Assembly: GCF_047663525.1 (NCBI RefSeq)
Contig: NC_092594.1
Span: 33,713,001 to 33,777,000 of the forward strand
DNA length: 64,000 nt
DNA from: Anas platyrhynchos
Taxonomy: Eukaryota; Chordata; Aves; Anseriformes; Anatidae
Direction: 5' to 3'
The notes under the pieces: generated by a model
Told to the model about the DNA's origin: nothing
The model's input: the letters and a program-made list of their open reading frames with translations, nothing else
Databases searched by the model: none
Part shown: piece after piece, positions 51,001 through 62,491 of the stretch
How the letters are laid out: every line of letters begins with the position of its first letter
Position numbering within the stretch: position 1 is the first letter of the stretch
Program-made: the position numbers and the translations under genes

Positions 51001-54000
51001 GGTGGCTGGAGAGCATGGTTTGATCATTAGAGTGAAAGGATTCAATCATAAGCTACCTGTAAGTCTTAACATCATCCTTAATAGAGCTCAACAAATCAAA
51101 TGTTGAGCATTATTTTATGTTAGTCAGAAGCCTGAAATGCTTACTTTTATGCATTATTTATATAATGCATTTTATTCATTAATTAATAATTCTATTTAGT
51201 TTTAAAGTCTACTGAGGGATAATGGTTTTGCATGTAGTAAAGAACCATGTGCATTTTTCTGCTGAGTCCCTCAAAAACTGTAAGATCAGTGAGGTAAAGA
51301 CTTATGGCTTAGGCTGGACGCTAGGATGTGAATTGTAAAAAGAATGAGTGTGGAGTAAAGAAGGCTAAATACAAAACAATTGGGTTTTAACTAAGTCAAG
51401 GTTTTTTGCATGCAGTAAGAAAGAAAATCAAATGAAAATTTAAAAATACTGAGCTCTGATGTGAAATGTATAATGCAACTCTTCTCAGTATAAATCTGAT
51501 TTTAACTTATGCTTATCATATGAAAGTCTCCCATGACTTCCTCTAACAGAAGTGGTCTAAGAACTGAGAGCGTGGCCAGTGCCAAATAGCAGATATGTGT
51601 GTGGGGCATACTGTTTGACGGTGGAAGGGGTAGAAAGCTGTGGAGGAATAATTAGTCACAACAGCAAGACGGGACAAATCATTTCAATACAGATGTTAAA
51701 AAGTGCTTTCCTAATAGCTATTCAGTTCTGTATTTTTAAGTGGATGGTAACTGCTAGAGGCACAATCATATTGACTGTCCTCCTCTGTCTATAAGAAGTG
51801 TCATTGGCACAGACGGATCTCCAAACTGGTACTGTGAAGGGAGCAGTTGCAAATATGTTCACTGATCAACTGCTTCTAGTTATATCAGTAGAATAAAGAT
51901 ATGTCTGTAATATGGATAAGGTTTTGATAGTGTGGGAACCTAACTCTGGCTGTGAAATTCTCACACTCCTAAGGGATCTCAGCTAGAGATAAAAAAAAAA
52001 CATGTGTTATCTGTGGACTTCTGGACCTGTGAAGAACTTTGGTTACTAACTGCAGTTTTACTCTCAGTTTCCAAATTATCAGATTTGGTTTTCAGAAGCT
52101 TTTTAGCCATCCCAGGGGTGTCTGCTTGAGAGAAAAGCCAAACTCTGTGAGAGTGACTATTTCAACTAATTATTCAGATATAAGGAATTTTTTAGGAGCT
52201 CTGGGAACATAAGTTCAGATCTTAGTATAGGACAAGAAAAACCTAATGTAAGATATTCCTGTCTTTACATACACTGGGTATAGTTTACTGGCATCTCTGA
52301 AGTCCTAGATACATTTTGACTACGAGACAGGGTTGAAAGGAACTAAAGGAACAGAATGAATTTTCATCCCTCTGTAATGTTTTATTGGAAGATCAGAGGT
52401 GAACAAGATATTTGTGTATTCTGCAGGATGTTACAAGTGAAGATTTTGCTGTTTAGATTTCACATCGATATGAATAGGTCGTTGCTCTGTTTGTGTCTCC
52501 CTGTTTTCAAGTAAAGAAATTTCATTGTGTTTTCTTGACTACATGTATTTTAAGTTAAATTTATTAATTTTTTTTATAATACGAGATAGCTATCCAGTTA
52601 TAAGTATTCTTGCTAAAAGGAATTGTATGGTTTTAGCAGAATTGTTGTCTGACTGATGTTCTGATAATGGATTATTTATTTTTGAATAATTGATACATTT
52701 ATGGTTTTTCTTTTAAATATATATGTAATTAATTTGTTGCCTGAATAAAATATAAGAGGTTTAAATACTGTATTTTTGAATGCTCTGTTATGTCTCACAT
52801 TTTGTTGCTTTGAAAAGAACCAAGTTGTCCTTCTCATAGTGGGAATTTCTCAGGAAACAATATTTTCTCTACAGCTACTGCTTCAGCTCGTCGTTGACCA
52901 TTTGTCTGACTTCAGTTTTACTTCAGGAGTCTTTGAGATGGTTAAAGAGGAACTAAAGAAGACTTACTTCAATATGCTCATCAAATCGGAGGTGTTAGCC
53001 AAGTGAGTGTCTGTGGGAAAGGCTTAATTTTAGGGTAGTGATAGGGGAAAAAAAAGGCATTCATCTTTGTTCTTCCTATGTTGTCATAGTAGCGTAATAT
53101 AGTTGCTTGAAGAGTTGCCTGTCTTTTTATCAGAAATTACCATGCAGTTCTTTGCATACTCTTGCTGCTCTTGCTGAATATAGCGAATGCCAGCACAATA
53201 ATTATATGTGAGCACAATTTTCAAACTGCCAAATATTTTTGCTTTATACTAAGTACCAAGACTAATGATCAGGTGCCAAAAGATGACATGAATTCACATA
53301 TTAAAATAGTTATCCTGTATATTTTTTTCTTAGTTGCTTGCATTTTTTCTGTCAACAGCACCTGTGTGTATGTTCTCTGAGGTTAAAATTCCTCATTAGA
53401 TTACCAAATCTTCTGAATATGTGTCAGCTGGGGTCATTCCACTCCCAGAGTTTCAGCCCAGCTGCCTTTTACTTCTTTCTAATTGCCATCGGTGTCACTC
53501 ACATTTCATCCTATATCTTTATCAGTACTTCTCTCATTCTCTCCAGAAGGAAATTTTGTTTTTACTTTGCTTATCAGTTAGACAGCCTCTGTTTGTTTCT
53601 ATAAAATAAAAAAAATGTTAAAGAAGAGGAGAAACTTGAGGTCTGCTGCCCCACAGGTAAGGATAAGTAGACAAAACTGATATTGCATAAAATTTGTGTC
53701 AGCCAGCAAAATTTCTGCTTGTTTTGGAAAGGATAGTTTACTGGAGTCAGAGCTTTTTTGTAGCTGAAATGCAGGAAAGGTACCTAGAATATTCTTCCAC
53801 AGATCAATAGAAATCACATTGCATAATCTTTAAAGAAAAGACAGTAGCTAGCACTGTATGAATATAATCTGACATCTTGTGTGATATTCTGTGAATCTGA
53901 TGATGTAAATATTCTGCTAGCACTGTGTGCTGATTTTTCTCAAAGGAGAAAATATTAATCAAAATGATCAAAATGAGATTGGGAAACTACCACCCTATCT

Positions 54001-57000
54001 GCAGGAGCAGTTAGAGGTTGCTACTCTTTGGCCTTGCTCTTGTTATGAAGGTAAAGAGTGTTCAGATACTAAATTGAAGCTAAAGGATTTTGTAGCATTC
54101 ATATCGCTAATAGCTATTGACACTTTTGTAAAATTAGTTTGTCATTTGTACATTATGTTGTCTTTGTAGGATTTTGGCTTGAATTGACTAACTGAAATTC
54201 AAAGACTTTTGTGTACCTGTAGATTAAAAGGCTCTGCTCCAATATCTAGGATTAAACTGAGCCTTTTGTGGGCTGCTGTACAGGTAGCACAAACAGTGCA
54301 TAGGTCCCTGAAGAATGAGGGAGATAAGTGCATCAAATAATTGTATAAACCATTATTGAGTTAGCCAGTTTACTGGAAATTCCACTGTGTGTTAAAAAAT
54401 CAACTTCAGCAAAAAGGCAATCCAATGGTAAATATCATCTCTAAAAATTCAGTATAGTGGAAGATATATTGTGGTTGTCTTATGTTGGATCATTTTTTGC
54501 TAATGCAGTTTCTCAGCAAAATGTTATTTTTCTAAATCGTTGGCTTTTTGGCTTCAAATATTTCTATAGCGACACTGACTGATTTTCCTATTGATTTGGT
54601 TTTTATTGCAATGAGATTTACAAAGACTCTGTAACTCAGGAAGGCAAACAGTTTTTTAGGGTGCTTTCTATAACTCCTTCCCTTTTCACAGTTCTCAGTT
54701 GTGCTTCTGAACAGGCTTACATAACCACACCAAAGACTATTGAAGAATGTACCCCCCCCCCCTCAATTAAATAAAAATTGGAGACTTGCTTAAAGTCAAT
54801 GATCAAGTCACAGTTTGGCTTATGAGAAGAATGGCAAAGCTTTCAGTATAAAATACTTTCTTATGTTTTTAATACTTTTAACAATTATATTTTTTTAGGT
54901 TTCTGCTAAAACCTCTCCAATTTTTTAGTGACCTCTCTGAATGATGTACTGCAGAATAGTATTTGTGTGATGATAGGTACAGTGTTTAATACAAAGGTGA
55001 AAATTCTTAATCCTATGCGTGAATTTCTTGCTTAAAAGTTTGAGACCCTGTATTTTATTAACCCCTTTGATTCTTGTCAGTAGTTTCATGCTTGCTTTGT
55101 TTTTTTTGGGGGGCCAATATCTGATGTTTCTGGGTAAAGTCAACTACATTTTTTCTTGCCAAAGTTCTGAATTTTTTTTTTTTGTTTTTTCTTATAGAGA
55201 CCTATGTCATGTAATTTTGGAGCATGGCAAGTGGCCTATCATAGATAAATACCAGAGATTATTGAAGGGCATTTCTGCAGAGTCTTTATCGTCTTTTGTT
55301 AAGGCTTTCAAATCACAGCTATTTGTGGAGGGTTTAGCACAAGGAAACTTAACATGTCAGGTAAGCTTGACAATGAAATTTGGGATCTGCAGTTTTTGGT
55401 CTTTTTTGTTTGTTTGTTCGCTTTTAGTAAAATAGCTGCGTTTAATTATTTTGAACATAATTACAGCAAACCTTATTACTAACCATTTTGCCAGCCCTAT
55501 TTTTCACCAGTACTTTAGCAGATCCAGGTGGCCTGAGAGTGCCAATATAATCTAGGACACTTGCTATTTTACTCCTGTGTTGACTAAACATGATATATAA
55601 TTGTTCTATTTCTCATGTATGTTTCTGTGTTGCAGTTTATGTTAAAAGCTGATCAGTCTTTGCACAGGCAGTGTTCCACTGTATTTCAAGTGGAATTTCA
55701 AATGTGTAGCTCTTGATTTTCTTGCTAAATTTGTGGTGTAATACAGCCAAATGACAAGGTCAAATGCAGCAGTGCAGCTTAACATCTCTCAATCGTAATT
55801 CATGTGGAAGAGCTTTGTCTACAGGCCATAAGTCTTAGTTTTTAAAAACCTGATCATGCCAAGGTTTAGCCACAGATCCACTTATACAAGGTTGCCTCTG
55901 CTTCTCAGTAGACAGATAAGCTTACTGTTTTAACAATAAAGAAGCAGATTCATGGAAACTTTTGTCAAAGTATTATTGGAAATAGAGGTTCTGGTAATTG
56001 CTGAGTTATTGTTGTGGCACGTTGCTTGAAAGTTAAGCTGAAGATTAAAGGCGTAGTTATCGCAGAGTTAAACTATGTTTTGTGCTGGTGGGTATCCTTT
56101 ACACCTACCGTGTAGTCACCTGTCTTCTTGTGCTCTTCTGTTCCATTGTTTGCTGCCTTTCCCTCAACCAGAGCTGGGGTTTCATTCCAAGTATTTCATC
56201 ATAGCATGCAAGAGAGGTTCCTCCTCTAGATTTCTTGTATCTGGTCTCCTTTCTATTCAAAGTTGTATTACACTGTCTACATCTTCCATGGGTTCTTTTT
56301 TTGCTGCCACGTTTTTATTGGGGAAAGGCTACAAATGCCCAAGCAAGAAATTATGTTGAAGTATTTTTTACTTTTATTTTCTTTCCCCTGCAAAGTAGAA
56401 GAGAGCAGAATTTGTCATCTTCAAGAGCTTTGAAGATTCACAGATCATTGGCAAGGGTTCTGGAACAAGGCAATCGATGCCTTCCTGAACTTGGCAGTGT
56501 ATATTAAGACTAATAATTCTCATCTCTGAAGTTAAACTAATTGTACATTTTCTTTCCTAGGAAGCAAAAGGTTTTCTGCGTTGTGTTGTTGCGTGAGTAT
56601 CTGATTCCCACACAGTTCCCCTTCAATTATACTTTCCTGGAGGGAAAGCGTGGGCTAGGGTGGGAAGAAAACTGAAAGCACAATTGAAATTGATTTAAGA
56701 CTTTCAAGTATATAACTTTATTCTAGAAACCTTATGGTTTTTCTTCTGTTCATTTAAATAGGAAGGAATTTTAAGGGGAGGGGAACAATGTGAATTGACC
56801 ACCGTGGTATCTGGATTGTGAAGCCTGGCTCATTGTTCTTGGCTGAGACGTGAGCAGGTGTCTGACACTTTTCTCTTTGTGCTCCCTTCAGAAAGCTCCA
56901 GTTTGCTCCCCTGGCCCACCCCTGCCCTGTGCAGTTCCGGGTGGTGGATCTGCCAAATACACACCTGCTCTGCAAGGTGAAAACTCTCAACAAAGGGGAT

Positions 57001-60000
57001 GCCAACTCTGAAGTGACGGTGTATTATCAGGTAGGGCATTAGAGTTTTGCATGTAGTTGTTTGTATTATTTGTAGTAATTTGCTGTGTGGGCACAATTCA
57101 AAGAGCAATCAATGCAGAACCAGTCCGCGTGATTGCTGTGCAGGGAAAGAGAACTGAATGATAGTGATTTTGTAAGTGCAGTTCCTCTGCACAAGACCTA
57201 CTAAAGTCCTTGATGAAATTACAGCCTATATTATTTTGTGATTGATTATTTTCAATGTATGTATTTTGCGTTTTCATATCCCATCCAATCCAGTCTTGCT
57301 TTTGTCACCTTTCTTACCTTTCTTGCCTTGGTGGGCAGTTGAAGTCCCACCCTCCCCTTTAGTTAGCCTTCCTACCCATGTAGTGGATAACAAATGAAAC
57401 TACTTACTTTTTACAATAGAAAAACAGAAATTGTTGGCTTGTTGCTTTGTATGATAACTTACTGAGCATTTAATGCCGAAGTCAATCTGTGCTGGATTTG
57501 TTTGTTTTTAGGCTGGGGCAAGGAGTTTAAGAGAATGTGTTCTTACAGAGTTGCTTGTGGTAAGTTTTGATGTTTTCTAACAAATCATGAGTGCTTACTG
57601 GTTTGTGTACTGGCTGCATTTACATACAATGCAATGCTCAGTACGTGGATAAGTAATGGTTAACATTAAGATAAAGCACTAACTCCTGTGACATGCGTGA
57701 TTGTTGTAGCCTACTTGCCCTTCTATAAGGTAAGTACTTGGGACTGTTCTGGGATGGTTCTTCAAACAATGCACTGTTTCACTTAAGAATTAATAAATAT
57801 ATTTGTTATAAAATGACAGTGTGAAGGTTAATTTTCCATTTATCCTGTTGAAGGGGCATAGATTTAACTGTGTTAATTTATTCCTAAATCTTTGAGGATA
57901 GGAGAAGTTGGGAGGAGGTGTAGTGGGTTTAGTCCATACTTCCTTGATTTGATCATGCCTGTGCACAAGGGCTGAAATAGTGTGGGTGTGGTAAAACATT
58001 TACTCTTATGAACAGGAGAACATTTTGAATAAATTCAAGCTGTGTTTCAGATGCACATGGAGGAGCCTTGTTTCAATTTCCTGCGAACCAAAGAAACACT
58101 TGGGTAAGCTCACTGTCAGAAGGTATAGTTCCCATTCAGCTGTTTTCTTCCTGAACAATCAGTCCCATTACCTTGTTGCTATGGGAAACTAGCTAATTCC
58201 TGGAATAGTGTAGCTGAAAGTCCAGGGTAATATACTACAAGCAAATACAGCATTGTCACTAGATGTTTCTGTCACAGCTTCTTAGTTAATTTTTCTAGGT
58301 CTACAGATGGGCCCATGTCCTCTCTTTAATTGCACATAACTGCATAAATGCTTGGGGTGCATTCCAATCTGTGTGTATCTGTAATATTTAGAGTCTGGAT
58401 CTATGCCAGTGTTCATGTTGTGAATACCCTGCCTTCTCTGGTGTAATTGTTTTAGTGCTCTATATATTGAAATTACACAAAGAAGCCTCCTGTAAACTGA
58501 TAACACAACTGAAGAAAGAAAAACAAAGTGTTCTGCATCTAGCGGTTGTCCACATATAAGCTGTGATGCCTAAGATGTTGGTGTTCACTTGTAGCTATGT
58601 CCTGGGCTGATGTTGATAGCTAAGGCAAAATAATGAGAAACGCTAGATGCTGTCAAAAAGATTTTGTGCTTTTTTTCAGGCTGTAAACCCTGTAAAGTTC
58701 ACAATCAAGGTTAGCTTCCATGGAGAGGTTAATTTTTTCATTATTCTTAGTGTCTAAATCAGAAGGTAGACTTGAAGGCATTTAAAAAAAAATCTGTTTC
58801 TTGATAAACAAAAATCAACTGAAGAAGCATCAAATCTTTGCTGGAAGAGTATCTCACATGGTTCTTTGCTCATTGAATGCTGGGAGACAGGTCAATGGCT
58901 GCAGTGGTGAGAGGGGTATTTTTGGTGCAGGTATGAATATCCTTCATGGAGTCAGTAGAAAATATGCTATTCCTAAAAAGGGATATTTAATTATGGTGTT
59001 CCTAGGAGTTTAAACAGCTATTTGCTATTCAATTAGTCCATACATTACATCCTGTCAGGAACTTCATGTATGAGCACTGACAGCTTAGCCACACTCATCT
59101 TGTCCATTTTAACCAGCAAGAAACACGACATGGCTTCAGTGATGGCACTTGCTAACTGCAGATGCCTAAAAAATAGTTTCATTTGGATTGATGACAGCCC
59201 GACTTGGACCATTCGTGGTCTTGTATCTCATTTGCAGGAATTCTTAGAATATAATTATCTAAGCCTGTTTATAAAAACATTAAGCAGAGCTGTAGGAGAT
59301 TGACTGAACTTAGAAAAGGTTATTCCTCTTAGTATTTGCATATGTTTTTAAGTTAACCCTTTAGGAATATTTGGTGTTAGTAGCCTTATGGGAAATGTTA
59401 AGTCTAAGCACTAGTAATGTTTTTACTTTGTTGTTAAAATTATGAATATTAAGTGATCTTTGCTTCTGTAATCAAGTCTTCCCTTCCCCTATCTCTTTCA
59501 TTTAAGCTACCATGTGTACCCGGCCTATAGAAATAATTCTGGGATTATTGGGTTTTCCATAAGTGTAACAACACAAGCAACCAAGCACAAGTAAGTCTTC
59601 CTGATTTTACAGTGGTTGGATTTCTGGCATATGCATCTTCGGGTTTTGAGAGCTTTGAGATTCAGAGCTGGCACGTGCAGATCTGCTCCTATCTGAATAA
59701 GATATTTGTTACAAGAATTCTCACAATGAAATTATTCAACTAAGATTTAAGATTTCTTGTTCTTACAGTGCTTATATTTATGGTACAGTGATACAGGCAT
59801 GTTTAGCTGTCAGTTTTGGAAGTAGAAATAATGTTATATAGTTGAAGTCTCTACTGCATGTAGTCTTTATATGATATCACAGACTATTAGTGTCTTTTTC
59901 ATCCCTTTTTGGTAAAAAGATATTTTTTCTCATTGCATTGTTTGTTTTTGGTCTGTTAAGATTCTCTTATTCACAGTAAACAAGCCTGTGTGAGAAACAA

Positions 60001-62489
60001 AACCACCTAAAACATCTGTTTTGAAATTATTAACTTACTGATTTTAAAAAAAACAACAAACATTTGTTAAGAGCTGTTAGTTTTAGTGCCAGAACAACTT
60101 TGTATGCATCTTTTTGGATGATGATACTTCTGTTTTGATTTGAAGACTGCTACTATTTTGTAAGTGAGTTTTGCAGTTTCACACAATTGTCTTAAGGAAA
60201 GAGTGGAAGTTAAACATCCCAGCTTTCAGAGAGTACCTCTTACTCAGCTCACAGTGGCATGATCACCCACCCATAGTGTGCAGTCAAAGTGGCTGTGCTG
60301 GATAATGCATTTTACGCAAGGGATATTAGATGTTTCCTGGAGAAGGATGCTCCAGAAAGAGCCACAGCAAATGAGAGGGACAGAAAGCCAGGCACAGGTG
60401 TAGAAGTGGTACTGTGGCCTTACTAGCAGCCTAGACATGAAGGTTTTTGGTCAGATGTTGCCTGAGAGAGGTAAACTGTGAAGGTTTTCCCTCTCCTGAC
60501 TGAATGAGCATAGAAGCACTCAGTTCTGGTATAGAAGACATTTGAATCTGAAAGTTAACAGCATTGTCTATAACTTTGTTCCTTCGTCTCCCTTCAGTTC
60601 TGAATTTGTTGACAAGAAAATAGAAGAATTTCTGTTGTACTTTGAAGAAAAAATGAAACTTTTAACTGAAGATGCATTTCATGCTCAGGTAATCAGAAAG
60701 AAGCAGTCTAGTAAACCTCCACAGGCTCTTTCGTCTTGATTTATTGACAAACAAACCAGGTAGCCAGCTTGGAGAGGAAGAAAGAAAAACTGATACTGTT
60801 CCCTAGTTTTGTTTTGTGACTTTGGGGGACTGAATTCCAGTTCTTTTTCAGGGCTCTTGGCTTCTCTGTATGAATTTTAATAAAAATGTATTTTTACAGG
60901 TCTGTTCTCTAATCAATGCTAAAGAATGTGAAGATACTTTTCTTGGTGGAGAAATGGATAGACATTGGAAGGAAATTATAAGTCAGCAGTATCTTTTTGA
61001 CAGGCTCGCCTGTGAGGTAAGGATTTTAATTTAACTCATCATATTGTTATGTATAGTAGCCTTTTAGATTTTTGAATAGAAAGTGTATTATTAACTTTAT
61101 TATTATAAAGTGTTTTAACAAACAGGTGAAGCAAACAACAATGATGGCCAGCATGGTATAAAGAATTTACATCTAAATCTGGTCTGTTCATGGCTTCTTA
61201 TTTTTTTGAAGGCATTATGCAGTGTGCTTCAAGGTGAATAGTAGTAATAATTCAGAATTATTTCACAGAATTTATACCAATCCAGGTTAATTCTTCTTAA
61301 GCACTGGCTAGTAGTTCTATCAGAGAATGCTGTTGACAGACCTTGCTGTTTAGTTATTAGGCTTGTACTTGGTGCTGGAGTACAGAAGCTCGTAAAGCAT
61401 AAGGCTTATAAAGATGTTTGCAGTGATCCTTAATGTTAGCGATCCCATTCGCTTTTAAAACAATGTCTTAAAAAAAAAAAACACACACACACAAAAAAAA
61501 CCAAAACACAACAATGTCTTAAGTATTCTTTTGTGGGTTTTAGATTGAAGCATTAAAATCACTTACCAAAGAAGATCTCATTGAATGGTTCCAAGTTCTT
61601 AGGGGAAAAGATAGAAGAACACTCAGTATACATGTAAGTACATCTGCAATCAGTGCTATATTGGACACTTTTCCTTTATTATTTCTTTTTAGGAAAGATG
61701 CAATTTGACTGTCTTAACTAAATTTCAAGGTATTTTCTTTTCTTCTTCATGATGCTCTGACTACCCATTTTTAAAGTGCTGTGCTCTGAAAACGGTTATG
61801 AAGTTTTAGAATCCTGAAATATAACAGTTAAATGCTGGAATTACCAATGTTACAGTGGACGTCAGTCTCTGAAATCCTGCTGCTACTTAAGTCCTTGACT
61901 TAAGAACTCTGAAAGTTGCAGGAAAGTTGTGAAATTCTGTACTAGTGTTTATCCCTGTAGTTGTGGGTGGTAGGATTGATCTCATCAACTTCAATTATTT
62001 TAACATTAGCCATGTAGTTAAGCTGCTTTTGTCCCTAGTGGACAGAGGCTCCTCTAGAGATAGAGGATACTTCTCCCATGTTAAGACAGGGAGGTTGAAA
62101 CACTACCTGAAAGCATTGTCTGTTGATGATGGAGGCAGCCTAGACTACAGATTCAGAATGTTGAATTTGACTGCTTTGTACTCCAGTTTTGCTACACTGG
62201 TTTATAAAATATGGTTAAAGCTTGGTTTGGATTTTTTACCATCCACTTCTTGTTGCCTTTCTGGTAACTGTCTGGTCTCTGAATTTTTCAGGTTGTTGGA
62301 TATGGTGAGCAAGAACAGGACTCAGAATTTGCAGCTGTCTTAGGTGTACAGGGCCCACTGCTTGGTGAACACCCTCAATTAATGTTTTTACCCCCATCTT
62401 CCTATATGAAAAATACTGCTTTCATCAGGCACATCAAAGATTTCACATCAACCCTTAATCTTCTTCCTTATCATAAGATCTTACAATAA
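30019..62489 (+). CDS. NRDC: Nardilysin-like M16 zinc metallopeptidase (NRDC family, probable divergent paralogue), complete, 31 coding exons
   Basis: Exons: 30019-30092, 31029-31374, 31757-31838, 33041-33194, 33637-33710, 34450-34545, 35065-35187, 36159-36216, 37319-37392, 38912-38981, 42514-42591, 43062-43182, 43264-43322, 44278-44332, 46070-46174, 46322-46445, 46883-46969, 47630-47749, 49707-49758, 50908-51058, 52875-53002, 55198-55360, 56561-56592, 56892-57030, 57512-57559, 58051-58103, 59507-59590, 60598-60688, 60900-61016, 61544-61633 and 62292-62489. All are GT-AG and every phase agrees, giving 1081 aa without a stop. Zinc ligands H163, H167 and E244 and catalytic E166 form HxxEH-x76-E. 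Known nardilysin cleaves before Arg in dibasic sites and promotes ectodomain shedding. Residues 44-137 form the acidic domain specific to the nardilysin branch of M16. Segments such as [20 protein letters not shown] are conserved. Others, such as [20 protein letters not shown], differ from nardilysin at sites I recall as nearly invariant. The N-terminus is only about 25 residues before YIKLQNGL. A paralogue is likelier than the NRDC orthologue. Confidence 0.93.
30563..30652 (+). repeat. (ATTTT)18 pentanucleotide microsatellite
   Basis: About 18 uninterrupted ATTTT units in intron 1 of the nardilysin-like gene. The purity and length predict high mutability. No obvious poly-A-tailed retroelement flanks it. 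Confidence 0.95.
31141..31236 (+). repeat. 48-bp tandem duplication encoding a 16-residue acidic repeat
   Basis: Two in-frame copies of 48 bp inside exon 2 of the nardilysin-like gene encode [16 protein letters not shown] (residues 63-78) and [16 protein letters not shown] (79-94). The DNA copies differ at one base by eye, so the duplication is recent relative to the gene. The units hold casein-kinase-2-like Ser/Thr sites. Confidence 0.95.
31623..31648 (+). repeat. (TGTT)n microsatellite
   Basis: About six copies of TGTT in intron 2 of the nardilysin-like gene. Confidence 0.85.
31823..31837 (+). other. NRDC: HFLEH zinc-binding and catalytic motif of the nardilysin-like peptidase
   Basis: Codons CAC TTT CTT GAA CAC at the end of exon 3 give H163-F-L-E-H167, the inverted zinc motif of family M16. 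The exon then breaks inside the next Met codon. The third ligand E244 straddles the exon 5/6 junction (33710 and 34450-34451) in the context [12 protein letters not shown]. Finding all metal and catalytic residues, with the family's 76-residue spacing, argues for an active enzyme. Confidence 0.95.
33318..33373. repeat. Tandem duplication, about 28-bp unit, in intron 4 of the nardilysin-like gene
   Basis: CTTCTGAACATCTTTTTAGA and then GGTTAATT is followed by a second copy with minor differences. Confidence 0.75.
39183..41917 (+). mobile_element. Long CR1 LINE with intact reverse-transcriptase frame, sense-oriented
   Basis: A non-LTR retrotransposon covering part of the endonuclease, the whole reverse transcriptase, the C-terminal region and the 3' UTR. 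The open frame extends upstream of the first ATG to about 39183 ([20 protein letters not shown]), where similarity stops. The copy is therefore 5'-truncated within the endonuclease domain. The 3' end carries GGGTCCCTTCCAACTCAGGA and then three ATTCTATG-type 8-bp repeats (about 41892-41917). The sequence is visibly more GC-rich than the surrounding intron. I see no flanking target-site duplication, which is usual for CR1. Confidence 0.97.
39254..41821 (+). CDS. CR1 ORF2 protein, N-terminally truncated (partial endonuclease, complete reverse transcriptase)
   Basis: This is an uninterrupted frame of 855 codons, counted from a GTG just before the first ATG at 39260. The endonuclease part retains G73-D-F-N76 (Asp/Asn of the AP-endonuclease fold) and S141-D-H143 (catalytic His), but the N-terminal endonuclease motifs are lost with the 5' end. 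The reverse transcriptase shows [62 protein letters not shown] and the catalytic F590-A-D-D593. The C-terminal region ends [13 protein letters not shown]. No stop or frameshift has accumulated, so the insertion is young compared with the other CR1 copies in the window. It lacks a promoter and ORF1 and cannot be autonomous. Confidence 0.95.
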   Translation: MAMYVKQGLDCVELQVGDGKVESLWVRIKGRTNKGDVVVGVYYRPPGQDDSADNLFFTELREASRLTPLVLMGDFNLPDVNWECHTADTSKSRRFMKHLDDNFLVQVLTEPTRKGALLDLLLENREGLVGDVVIGGRLGHSDHEVVEFKIYGDRRKSATKTSSLDMGKADFRLLGELVSKVPWEAALEGLDVHQCWSLFKRCLLEAQDQAIPKYRKSGRRGRRPSWLTRNILMEIRRKQRVFRYWKEGQVTWKEYRDAARVCRKKIRVAKAHLELKLAVSVRENKKGFFRYVNGKRRTKEYIGPLLDREGLLTGDDIGKAETLNAFFASVFNADDGLRDPGCPELEDRDGGDDKLPTDPERVRDLLLHLDPYKSMGPDGIHPRVLKELADVIAEPLSIIFQRSWESGEVPVDWKLANVVPIFKKGQKEDPSNYRPVSLTSVPGKIMEKMVLERIEAHLGDKAVIGPSQHGFVKGRSCLTNLISFYDKITRMVDQGKPADVIFLDFSKAFDTVSHRILLDKMSSIQLNKNIIRWVSNWLTGRAQRVMVNGAASGWRAVTSGVPQGSILGPVLFNIFINDLDVGIEGILSKFADDTKLGGVVDSNEGGKALQRDLDRLESWAIANRMKFNKSKCRVLHLGRGNPGCTYRLGDETLESSLEERDLGVVVDNKLNMSRQCALAARRANRVLGCIKHGIASRSREVIVPLYSALVRPHLEYCVQFWAPQYKKDMKLLESVQRRATKMVKGLEGKTYEERLRALGLFSLEKRRLRGDLIAVYNFLVRGCREAGDLFSINTSDRTRGNGVKLRQGKFRLDIRKGFFTERVVAHWNRLPREVVTAPSLTEFKKRLDCALSHMV
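47182..47300. repeat. Direct repeat of 29 bp spaced 90 bp apart, intron 17 of the nardilysin-like gene
   Basis: CATTGTTTCTTTACTGTATT and the following nine bases occur identically at about 47182-47210 and 47272-47300. A shorter piece (AAATTCTGTCATTGTTT) also occurs near 46991 and 47174. This looks like a local duplication history, not a known repeat family. Confidence 0.8.
61460..61521. repeat. A-rich/(CA)n stretch flanked by an 11-bp direct repeat
   Basis: ACAATGTCTTA occurs at 61460-61470 and again at 61511-61521. Between them lie about 40 bases of poly-A, (CA)n and A-rich sequence. The arrangement looks like a target-site duplication around a poly-A-like insertion, or a template slip. It ends about 22 bp before the acceptor of exon 30 of the nardilysin-like gene. 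Confidence 0.75.
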
Positions 62490-62491
62490 AT
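62486..62491 (+). terminator. NRDC: AATAAA overlapping the stop codon of the nardilysin-like gene
   Basis: The final codons CAA TAA A contain a canonical polyadenylation hexamer whose TAA is the stop codon. If used, the 3' UTR would be only about 15-25 nt. Another AATAAA lies near 63923 and could end a longer UTR. Confidence 0.4.

Noticed and set aside
30019..62489. Nardilysin-like pseudogene
   Set aside because: All 31 exons are open, all splice sites are GT-AG, phases match throughout and the catalytic motif is complete. A processed copy is excluded by the introns.
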